From NCBI GenBank assembly GCA_023392995.1, contig JAEWMZ010000025.1, positions 1 through 5,129 on the forward strand: a DNA stretch of 5,129 bases, written 5' to 3'. Under the pieces are notes generated by a model. The model did not search any database and was not told the DNA's origin. It was given only the letters and a program-made list of their open reading frames with translations. Each line of letters opens with the position of its first letter. The first letter of the stretch is position 1. Origin of the DNA: Bacillota bacterium (GTDB lineage: Bacteria > Bacillota > Clostridia > Lachnospirales > Lachnospiraceae). This document shows, one piece after another, positions 1 to 5,129 of this stretch. A program made the translations under genes and the position numbers.

Positions 1-49
1 TCATCTGAGGGGTTTTCTTTCATTAAGATGAATTAATTGTAAAAGAAAA

Positions 50-75
50 GCTGCGCCAAAGCAATATGGCACAGC
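50..75. repeat. Imperfect inverted repeat, 9-bp arms
   Basis: GCTGCGCCA at 50-58 faces TGGCACAGC at 67-75, with one mismatch and an 8-nt spacer. On the plus strand it is followed by a run of A, not T, so it is not a canonical plus-strand terminator. On the minus strand the stem is followed by a T-rich tract (TTTTCTTTTAC), which would suit a minus-strand terminator, but no minus-strand gene is visible to its right. It could also be an operator or the end of an upstream transcript. Confidence 0.45.
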
Positions 76-92
76 AAAAACTGAGAAGGGCT

Positions 93-111
93 ATCACGCA
101 GCATGCGTGAT
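93..111. promoter_or_regulatory. Perfect spaced palindrome, candidate operator
   Basis: ATCACGCA (93-100) and TGCGTGAT (104-111) are perfect 8-bp inverted arms around a 3-nt centre GCA. The 19-bp size and symmetry are typical of a binding site for a dimeric regulator. It lies just upstream of a possible -35 hexamer at 116-121, a place that suits an activator or a repressor that hinders polymerase. A short RNA hairpin is the other reading, but there is no T-tract after it. The cognate regulator is unknown; nothing links it directly to the two-component regulator in this window. Confidence 0.4.
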
Positions 112-115
112 TTGG

Positions 116-144
116 TTCAAAATAATAAAGTTAATCGGTATGAT
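116..144 (+). promoter_or_regulatory. Possible sigma-A promoter for the foldase gene
   Basis: TTCAAA (116-121, 4 of 6 to TTGACA) and TATGAT (139-144, 5 of 6 to TATAAT) are separated by 17 bp. This is the best-spaced hexamer pair I found in the region. Transcription would start near 151 and give a leader of about 245 nt before the gene at 398. In A/T-rich DNA such matches arise by chance, so this is tentative. A TAAAAT at 368-373 is closer to the gene but has no matching -35. Confidence 0.3.
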
Positions 145-250
145 ATTATTAGACGATAAAGTCCATATCAATTTTGCTATACCGGGAGGTATCCAAAGGA
201 GCCACAGTCAGACTTTATTTAAGAATCTACACAAAATAAGTAGAAAAAAA

Positions 251-321
251 GCCGCAGTTTGTAAATTCAGTACTATCTCCAGCAGATAGGAGTGGCAAAA
301 ATGAAGCAAAAAAACTGCAGC
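251..321 (+). repeat. Long-range inverted repeat in the leader with an inner hairpin
   Basis: GCCGCAGTTT (251-260) pairs with AAACTGCAGC (312-321) with one mismatch. Flanking A and T stretches (247-249 with 323-325) could extend the stem. Inside it, CTATCT (273-278) and AGATAG (284-289) form a second 6-bp stem with a 5-nt loop. In RNA this would be a two-level structure. It encloses the Shine-Dalgarno and start of the mini-ORF at 301, and the closing arm overlaps the mini-ORF codons. No energy was computed. Confidence 0.35.
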
Positions 322-327
322 ATTTAA
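301..327 (+). CDS. Possible 8-residue leader peptide
   Basis: ATG at 301 is preceded by AGGAG at 288-292 with an 8-nt gap, a near-ideal Shine-Dalgarno. It opens a frame of eight codons reading MKQKNCSI and ends in tandem stops TAA TAA. The frame overlaps the right arm of the long-range stem (312-321), so a ribosome translating it would melt that stem. That geometry is what a translation-coupled attenuator would need, but there is no clear terminator downstream and no obvious run of codons for one amino acid. Chance occurrence is a real alternative. No function is claimed. Confidence 0.25.
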   Translation: MKQKNCSI

Positions 328-397
328 TAATTAGAATTCCATAGCGATTGTGCCTTGCGTTGATCAATAAAATAAATTCTAACGAAGGAGTAAATGT

Positions 398-1420
398 ATG
401 AAAAAGCCTTATTTGTTTCTTTTATCAGCCGTTTTCCTCTGTGTCATCTTGGTCTTGGCTTTCACAATATTCGAATTAGGAAAAAAGGATCGGATTGTAA
501 TGGAGGTCAATGGTGAGCCAGTAACGAAAGAAGAATTTTCATTATTTATGGAGAAAGAAAAAAGTGCGGTAAGAACCTACTTCAAGATCAAGTATGATGT
601 TGAGGATCAGGAAAATTACTGGATCAAGGTCTATCATGGAGAATCCCCTTTGGAAAATCTGAAAAAGCGTGGGTATGAGCAGTGCATCGAAGCAAAGGTG
701 CTTCAAATCCTGGCAAAAGAACATGGACTGATTGATGACATATCCTTTGACGCTCTGGTAAAAAGCTGTGATGAATACAATAAAAAGCAAAAAACAGGAA
801 AAATAATCTCAGGTCTTGGAGCGTATAGTCTGAAGGATTACTATGACTACTATATGAGCAATCTTAGATTAGAGCTGGAGGAGCAGCTGGCAGCAACCGT
901 TCTCCTCGTATCGGAGGATGAGATTAGGGAATATTACGATAGCAATCCTGACTTATATAAGAATAAGGAAGAGGTTAAAGTAGGGGAGGTTTATTTTTCT
1001 TATAATATAGAAGATAAAAAAGAAATATATGCCAAGGCTGCCAAGGCTAAGCAGATGTTAGAGAAGGGAACCGACTTTTCTGAACTGTGTCAAAAATACA
1101 ATAGTGATGGAATTATGCATGAAGCAACGTTTCTTTTAACCGAGGAAGGCTCCCAATTGAAATCCAACAAAGAGATTCTTGAGGCAGTAAGAGAAATGTC
1201 GGTTGGCGGCTATTCAGAGGTTCTTGATCAAGGCAGCGGCTATTCAATCCTGAAGCTTTTGTCCCATACAACGGACAGTGAATATTCCTTCAGCGCTATG
1301 AAGGAACAAATCAGAGATATTCTAACGCGCCAAAAGTTTGAAGCATATCTGGAGGAGCAGCTCCGCAACAGCAGTGTGCAGATAAATCAAAGAGTTTATA
1401 AGAGAATTACAATCAAATAG
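398..1420 (+). CDS. Membrane-anchored SurA/PrsA-like peptidyl-prolyl isomerase-family protein
   Basis: The 340-residue protein is probably an extracytoplasmic foldase or chaperone of the SurA/PrsA (parvulin) type. Residues 1-3 (MKK) and a hydrophobic stretch at about 5-26 form a signal anchor. Cys15 is not in a lipobox, so it is not an evident lipoprotein. Residues 33-51 (core VNGEPVTKEEF) are the usual opening of a SurA N-terminal chaperone domain, which runs to about 185 and is rich in helix and charge. Residues 192-290 resemble a parvulin domain: a strand EVKVGEVYF, the helix with KGTDFSELCQKYNSD, and the end strand GSGYSILKLL. The His of the usual (R/S)HIL strand and the His of the GYHI strand are not seen (Glu197 region and Ser283), so prolyl isomerase activity is doubtful. 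A helical tail follows. The start is fixed by GAAGGAG at 384-390, 7 nt before ATG. An out-of-frame ATG at 394 leads nowhere. The next gene lies 406 bp away, so it is probably a separate transcript. Family call is fairly firm; substrate is unknown. Confidence 0.8.
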   Translation: MKKPYLFLLSAVFLCVILVLAFTIFELGKKDRIVMEVNGEPVTKEEFSLFMEKEKSAVRTYFKIKYDVEDQENYWIKVYHGESPLENLKKRGYEQCIEAKVLQILAKEHGLIDDISFDALVKSCDEYNKKQKTGKIISGLGAYSLKDYYDYYMSNLRLELEEQLAATVLLVSEDEIREYYDSNPDLYKNKEEVKVGEVYFSYNIEDKKEIYAKAAKAKQMLEKGTDFSELCQKYNSDGIMHEATFLLTEEGSQLKSNKEILEAVREMSVGGYSEVLDQGSGYSILKLLSHTTDSEYSFSAMKEQIRDILTRQKFEAYLEEQLRNSSVQINQRVYKRITIK

Positions 1421-1678
1421 GCAGATTACAAATAATGGAGCAATGATTATTGGGAGAAAAGAAGATACGGACATATGTTGCCCCTTATTAAGAATGAGAG
1501 AAAAATGTGAAAGGCATAAGCGCCAGGGAACAGTTACAAAGTTGGATTTCGACCATTGCTGGGTGATATGGATATAAAATCCGCAGTAATTTAAGATAAA
1601 GTGGAAACATAGGATAAATTGATATATGATAGAGGTATGATTGGATAAACAATAATTACATAGGTTTTACCTGGGGCA

Positions 1679-1727
1679 TATTACGCTGGGTTATTAAGCT
1701 GGGTTACGCTAGGGTATTACGCTGGGG
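1679..1727 (+). repeat. Degenerate tandem repeat, four copies of a ~12-bp unit
   Basis: The copies are TATTACGCTGGG (1679-1690), TATTAAGCTGGG (1692-1703), TTACGCTAGGG (1704-1714, shortened) and TATTACGCTGGGG (1715-1727). A weaker partial copy, TTACCTGGGG, ends at 1676. The shared TTA(C/A)GCT core begins at 1681, 1694, 1704 and 1717, so the steps are 13, 10 and 13 bp, close to one helical turn. Same-face direct repeats upstream of a two-component operon could be a binding array for a regulator that contacts direct repeats, as AraC-family proteins do. The array may instead be simple slippage debris. Unit size and lack of spacers exclude CRISPR. Confidence 0.65.
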
Positions 1728-1794
1728 TGTGTCTGAGAACAGCTTGTAGCGGGGGGGGGCAGAGTGGTACAAGGACTTTTCAGACACGCCCTGG
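1722..1794. repeat. 73-nt near-perfect hairpin, possible small palindromic element
   Basis: Bases 1722-1739 pair with 1777-1794 over 18 contiguous positions if four G-U pairs are allowed. The strongest part is GTGTCTGA (1729-1736) against TCAGACAC (1780-1787). After a 3x3 internal loop, CTTGTA (1743-1748) pairs with TACAAG (1768-1773). The loop holds nine consecutive G at 1751-1759. The 11-bp arms at 1726-1736 and 1780-1790 are flanked on both sides by CTGG (1722-1725 and 1791-1794), so a 65-bp insertion with a 4-bp target duplication is possible. No T-tract follows, so it is not a standard terminator. It ends 32 nt before the kinase start and could shape its leader RNA. Confidence 0.6.
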
Positions 1795-1826
1795 GAAACA
1801 CTTTGCTTTGGAAAGGTTGTAAAAGG

Positions 1827-3641
1827 ATGAATAAGAAACGGGAATTAACGGCTCTTCGAAATATTAGTATTCGAAATCGATTACTCTTTACATTTCTAAT
1901 TACATCGATTGTACCCCTGCTCCTGGTCAGCATTCTTTCCTTTCGGCTCTATAGTAAAAGTATGGAGGAGAAGATCTCTGCCTCTGCGATACAGTTGCTC
2001 TCCCTCGTCAATGTGAATATGGTAACGGAGCTTGAAAAATACCAATACCTCTGCGGTTCCTTCTGCACTAATGAGGATATTCGGGAAGCACTGAAGGTAA
2101 ATGATATGACCAGCGGGGAAAAGAACAAGAGGGTCAGTAAAATTCTTGAGCTGGTACGGAGTCAGATTATTTATCCCGCTCAGGCGAAGAATATTACCAT
2201 ATATGATCAGAGTGGGAACATCTTTCTTGATCTTGGCTACGATGGGTTTTATGACGCGGATAAAATGAAGATCATTGAAGACATTGGGAAGCAGGTTCCG
2301 AACGACAGCTGGAGCTATGTAAAGACCTACCGACACCGTAATATCATTACCCTTGGCCGAAGAATTCTGGATGGCTATAATGATACCAAGGTGCTGGGTT
2401 ATACGGTCATATCCATCGATGAAAAGTTATTTTCAGAAACCGTTTTAACCCCGGTGAACCTGGAGGAGGGAACAAATATCCTGTTCATGAAGCCGGATGG
2501 AACCGTGCTGTCTTCCTGGGATCGGACGGTGCCTCTTGGTGTTACCTATCAAAGTAAGGAATTGATTGAAAACCTGCATAAGAAGTATCCTAAAAAGAGC
2601 GGGTCATTTACCTTGAAGAACGAGGCAGGCTCCCAGCTCATAACCTTTAGCTATAACAAGAACATTAATCTCTATTTTGTATCTATTATTCCGTTTACCT
2701 ATATCAATTCTGAGACAGATACCGTAATCCGGCAGCTGATCATGGTTGCTCTGCCGCTCTTATTGTTCTGTATCACGATTACGCTTGTGATCTATCTGAG
2801 TATATCCAAGCCGATCAGCCATATGATCACACATTGCAGGCAGATTTCCTCGGGAGACTTTAAAGAGCGGATCAGAGATCGGCATAAGGATGAGCTATCC
2901 TTTTTATCCAATAATCTTGACAATATGGTGGAGAAGGTGGAGCAGCTGCTTTGCGAGCAGAAGGAGGATGAAAAGAAGAAAAGGGAACTGGAGCTGCAGA
3001 TGCTGCAATACCAGATCAATCCCCATTTTCTATTCAATACACTCAATTCCCTTCGTTTGGTGGCGGGAATGAATCAGGATCATGTGGTATCCGACGGAAT
3101 CACAGCGTTGGCGAACCTTTTGAAAAATGTTTTGGTAGATAAGCACGAGTACATAACAATTCGGGAAGAAATCGAGAATCTGAAAAATTATTTTGCCATC
3201 CAGAGCATCCGTTATGCCGGTAATTTCCAGGTATCCTATGAACTCGAGGAAAGCCTGATGTCCTGTGTGGTGCCCAAGCTTATATTACAGCCGCTGGCAG
3301 AGAACTCAGTAATTCATGGTACCTCGGAAAGCGGAATGATCATGGAGATCCGAGTCCGATGCGTTTACGAGGATACCCATATCAAATTAGAGCTCTCAGA
3401 TAATGGCAAAGGCTTTGATATGGCAAAGACAGAATCAAGGGGATTTGGAGGGATTGGAATTCCCAATGTAAACGACCGTATCCAGCTTAATTTCGGGAAT
3501 GAATACGGATTATATATCACCAGTGAGCCGGGAAAGGGAACCACCTGCAACATCACTTTACCCAAGGTGCATTCTGCCCCGGAGAAGGAGGAAGGGAAGC
3601 TGCCGGTTGATCCTAAGAAGAGGGGGGAAGGTAATGTATAA
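1827..3641 (+). CDS. YesM-type sensor histidine kinase
   Basis: This 604-residue membrane kinase would sense an extracellular signal and phosphorylate the regulator encoded next to it. Transmembrane helix 1 is at about 19-41 and helix 2 at about 302-327. Between them lies a roughly 260-residue extracytoplasmic domain of the Cache type, with a typical strand-turn MKPDGTVLSS at 221-230. HAMP follows at about 326-377, then a coiled stretch. The H-box QINPHFLFNTLNSLR (396-410) gives phospho-acceptor His400, as in His_kinase family PF06580. The HATPase has an N-box QPLAENSVIHG (488-498, Asn493), G1 DNGKGF (525-530), GGIGIPNVNDR (541-551) and EPGKGT (567-572). A charged tail (about 581-604) ends the protein. 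ATG at 1827 is preferred: GGAAAGG (1810-1816) lies 10 nt upstream and the N-terminus then fits the family. A GTG at 1764 would add 21 residues but sits inside the hairpin loop. The stop overlaps the regulator start by 8 bp. The ligand is unknown; sugars are common for the family. Confidence 0.92.
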   Translation: MNKKRELTALRNISIRNRLLFTFLITSIVPLLLVSILSFRLYSKSMEEKISASAIQLLSLVNVNMVTELEKYQYLCGSFCTNEDIREALKVNDMTSGEKNKRVSKILELVRSQIIYPAQAKNITIYDQSGNIFLDLGYDGFYDADKMKIIEDIGKQVPNDSWSYVKTYRHRNIITLGRRILDGYNDTKVLGYTVISIDEKLFSETVLTPVNLEEGTNILFMKPDGTVLSSWDRTVPLGVTYQSKELIENLHKKYPKKSGSFTLKNEAGSQLITFSYNKNINLYFVSIIPFTYINSETDTVIRQLIMVALPLLLFCITITLVIYLSISKPISHMITHCRQISSGDFKERIRDRHKDELSFLSNNLDNMVEKVEQLLCEQKEDEKKKRELELQMLQYQINPHFLFNTLNSLRLVAGMNQDHVVSDGITALANLLKNVLVDKHEYITIREEIENLKNYFAIQSIRYAGNFQVSYELEESLMSCVVPKLILQPLAENSVIHGTSESGMIMEIRVRCVYEDTHIKLELSDNGKGFDMAKTESRGFGGIGIPNVNDRIQLNFGNEYGLYITSEPGKGTTCNITLPKVHSAPEKEEGKLPVDPKKRGEGNV

Positions 3642-5129
3642 GATTTTATTAGTAGATGATGAGCCTATCGTTAAAATAGCACTTCGTTCCATTGTTCAAT
3701 GGGAACAGCATGGATATCAAATCTGCGGAACAGCCTCCAATGGAGAAGAAGCGCTTGCATTGGTGGAAAAGTATGAGCCTCAGGTGGTGATTACAGACTT
3801 AAAGATGCCCGTCATGGACGGGATTAAATTGATCCAGAAGCTGAAGGAGCAAGGTTTTGCGGGGGAGATCCTGGTATTAAGCAACTTTGAGGACTTTGAG
3901 CTGGTAAGAAGTGCGCTGGTGTACGGAGCCGCGGATTATCTTTTGAAGGTAAGCATTGATGCAGATATTTTGCTAGACCGGCTGAACAAGGCTATGACTA
4001 AGTTTCAGGAGCGGCGGCAGCAATCGGCAGCAGCAGTTGCTGCTGAGAGTGCGGAAGCTTTGGCGGACAATAAGAGTAATTTTCTGCGGGAATTTCTAAC
4101 CCAGGATATGCCCTGGGAACAGTTTGCCACATCCCAGCCGGAAGCAGAATTATTACAGGAGGAAGTCCATTACTCACTTTGCTATGCAGCCTTTGATCCA
4201 TTGGTCAGCAATGCCTCAGGTGCTTTTTCAAAAACCTTAATTAAGAGTATGGTTTTGGAAGCACTGCAGGAGCATCGAAATTCCCTGTGGTTTGCTCCGG
4301 ATCAATACAGTCTGTGCATTCTACTGGATATGAAGGATGTAAGGGAAGAATTACAGGTGAAGCAGTTTGCCGGAAAGCTGGCCACCCGCTTTCAGGTGTA
4401 TCAGTCCTTGAAGCCTGTAATTTGCTATGATTATGATGTATCTGGTTATGAAATGCTTCAAAAATCCTATCGGTCACTTCTGGAGGTGCTGAAGCTTCAA
4501 TTCTACGGTGTGCTATCCATCGAAAACCGTAGAATAATGTCCCCACAGCACTACATGTCCTTCGTTCATTATAAGGAGACAGCGGAGCTGATTCAGAGAA
4601 ACGGCACAGCCCTGTTTACAGAAAGTATGACAAGCATAGGCGAAATTCTGTCTGCCTGCAAGGAACAGCATATTTACCCGGAGATAACCTGCCGTTTCTT
4701 CATCAAGGTCATAGAATATATGGAATATCAGTCAAAGGATATCAGCCTGCAGACGCATGAATACCTGGTGGATCTCAAGGAGTTTATGCGCTTTTGTAAC
4801 AGCAGCAGGGAATTGCTTTCCTATATGGAACAGGCCTTGCAGGCAATTTTCCTGTCTGGGGAGTTGTCTGATACCAATGGGGGTCTCTATAAGAATGAAA
4901 TAAATAAGGCATTAAGGTACATTGAGGAGAATTATCAGCAGAAGCTGACGTTGACAGCCATTGCTGAACATGTGAATTTCAGTACGAATTATCTCTGCAA
5001 ATCCTTTAAGAAAGAGGTTGGCATGAATGTCATCAGCTATATTAATGAGTTAAGAATGAAAAAAGCGGGTGAAATGCTAAAGCAGAGGGGCAGTATGGTG
5101 AAGGAGGCTTCGATTCAGGTGGGAATTGA
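3634..5129 (+). CDS. YesN-type response regulator, AraC family, 3' end cut by window
   Basis: The frame is open from ATG 3634 to the window end: 498 full codons plus two bases. The receiver domain covers residues 1-120: acidic pair Asp8/Asp9, phospho-acceptor Asp55 in VVITDLKMPVMDG, Ser83 in the Thr/Ser position, Tyr102, and conserved Lys105. Lys105 is followed by Val, not the common Pro. An Ala-rich linker (131-144) leads to a middle region (about 150-415) like that of YesN proteins, with no recognised catalytic motif. The AraC DNA-binding domain begins at about 422: helix-turn-helix 1 is LTLTAIAEHVNFSTNYLCKSF (439 onward), then a linker helix YINELRMKKAGEML. The second helix-turn-helix is only begun (VKEASIQVGI) when the window ends; perhaps 25-40 residues are missing. 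An AGGGGGG at 3621-3627, 6 nt before ATG, inside the kinase gene, serves as ribosome site. The 8-bp overlap implies translational coupling with its cognate kinase. Targets cannot be read from the window. Confidence 0.92.
   Translation, partial: MYKILLVDDEPIVKIALRSIVQWEQHGYQICGTASNGEEALALVEKYEPQVVITDLKMPVMDGIKLIQKLKEQGFAGEILVLSNFEDFELVRSALVYGAADYLLKVSIDADILLDRLNKAMTKFQERRQQSAAAVAAESAEALADNKSNFLREFLTQDMPWEQFATSQPEAELLQEEVHYSLCYAAFDPLVSNASGAFSKTLIKSMVLEALQEHRNSLWFAPDQYSLCILLDMKDVREELQVKQFAGKLATRFQVYQSLKPVICYDYDVSGYEMLQKSYRSLLEVLKLQFYGVLSIENRRIMSPQHYMSFVHYKETAELIQRNGTALFTESMTSIGEILSACKEQHIYPEITCRFFIKVIEYMEYQSKDISLQTHEYLVDLKEFMRFCNSSRELLSYMEQALQAIFLSGELSDTNGGLYKNEINKALRYIEENYQQKLTLTAIAEHVNFSTNYLCKSFKKEVGMNVISYINELRMKKAGEMLKQRGSMVKEASIQVGI

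Larger units (their letters stand above)
1..397. other. Non-coding region upstream of the foldase gene
   Basis: No reading frame here looks like a real protein of normal size. The first 36 bases are open in frame 1 and end in TAA, so they could be the tail of an upstream gene, but 11 codons are too few to judge. The stretch holds an imperfect inverted repeat (50-75), a perfect spaced palindrome (93-111), a possible promoter (116-144), and a leader that can form small hairpins: TGATAT at 141-146 with ATATCA at 165-170, and ATACC at 179-183 with GGTAT at 188-192 around a GNRA-type GGGA loop. There is also a longer-range pairing (251-260 with 312-321). I recognise no known riboswitch class. Confidence 0.6.
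1421..1826. other. Non-coding gap between the foldase and kinase genes
   Basis: No convincing gene or terminator is seen. AATAAT (1431-1436) and ATTATT (1446-1451) could form a weak A/T-only stem just after the foldase stop, but there is no T-tract. A 44-codon frame at 1443-1577 has a GGAG only 2 nt from its ATG and is not supported. A TATAAA at 1573-1578 has a poor, 19-bp-spaced TTCGAC upstream, so no promoter for the kinase can be called with confidence. The right end is unusual: tandem repeats at 1679-1727 and a long hairpin at 1722-1794, described separately. Confidence 0.6.

Noticed and set aside
1..36. Tail of an upstream plus-strand gene, or start of a divergent minus-strand gene at 23
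   Set aside because: Eleven codons in frame 1, or seven minus-strand codons (MKENPSD) without a Shine-Dalgarno, are too little to support either call.
107..289. 60-codon open frame on the plus strand starting at GTG
   Set aside because: There is no Shine-Dalgarno before the GTG at 107, the start lies within the palindrome, and the sequence shows no domain or signal-peptide pattern. Its later part overlaps leader structures.
398..475. Lipoprotein signal in the foldase
   Set aside because: Cys15 lies in the middle of the hydrophobic stretch after Val-Phe-Leu, which does not fit the lipobox with small residues at -1 and -2; a signal anchor fits better.
1431..1451. Terminator after the foldase gene
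   Set aside because: The 6-bp stem is A/T only and is followed by GGGAG rather than T residues.
1443..1577. 44-codon plus-strand frame with four Cys and two His
   Set aside because: GGAG is only 2 nt from the ATG, too close for efficient initiation. The length is within chance expectation and the residues form no metal-binding pattern that I recognise.
1679..1727. CRISPR array
   Set aside because: Units of about 12 bp with no intervening unique spacers are not CRISPR repeats, and no cas gene is present.
1761..1774. T-box-like string AGAGTGGTAC before the kinase
   Set aside because: It resembles the AGGGTGGNACC core, but the CCGCG part is missing, no terminator follows, I see no Stem I features, and the downstream gene is not of an amino-acid or tRNA pathway.
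1764..1826. Longer kinase start at GTG 1764
   Set aside because: The 21 extra residues do not resemble kinase N-termini, the codons overlap the long hairpin, and ATG 1827 has a better ribosome site and places helix 1 normally.
1896..3565. Open frames on the minus strand (about 66-146 codons) and a 60-codon alternate plus frame within the kinase gene
   Set aside because: They lie entirely or largely within the well-supported kinase gene, have biased composition (for example Ser-rich shadows of Glu/Lys-rich coding), and show no family motifs.
3998..4546. Minus-strand open frames opposite the response regulator
   Set aside because: They are antisense to a continuous regulator reading frame with clear domains and have no recognisable protein features.

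Overview
The window suggests a low-to-mid GC Firmicute, most likely an anaerobic member of the Clostridia (Lachnospiraceae-like) or a Paenibacillus-like relative. The grounds are strong GGAG-type ribosome binding sites, A/T-rich intergenic DNA, and a YesM/YesN-type two-component pair, which is abundant in those groups. This is an inference from style and gene families; no species is claimed.

Layout. Positions 1-397 are non-coding. They hold two inverted repeats, a possible promoter and a leader with several potential hairpins, including an 8-codon mini-ORF behind a good Shine-Dalgarno. Positions 398-1420 encode a membrane-anchored SurA/PrsA-like (parvulin-type) foldase or chaperone that seems to lack the usual parvulin histidines. 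Positions 1421-1826 are a second non-coding gap. Its right end holds a degenerate tandem repeat (unit about 12 bp, consensus TATTACGCTGGG), followed at once by a 73-nt near-perfect hairpin with a G9 tract in its loop. Positions 1827-3641 encode a YesM-type sensor histidine kinase. Its stop overlaps by 8 bp the start of a YesN-type response regulator (3634 to the window end), whose C-terminal AraC-type DNA-binding domain is cut off by the window edge.

How the genes may work together. The kinase has an extracytoplasmic Cache-like sensor domain, HAMP, a His_kinase (PF06580-type) H-box and an HATPase domain. It would sense an extracellular ligand, which in this family is often a sugar or oligosaccharide, directly or through a binding protein. 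It would then phosphorylate Asp55 of the regulator, which would bind DNA through its AraC domain. The SurA/PrsA-like protein acts outside the membrane and could help fold a secreted or lipid-anchored partner; its link to the two-component pair rests on adjacency alone. No transporter or enzyme gene is inside the window, so the regulated substrate cannot be named.

The coding genes are ordinary members of known families. The least explained material is non-coding: the repeat array plus hairpin before the kinase, and the structured leader before the foldase gene. I did not find convincing evidence of a wholly new system.
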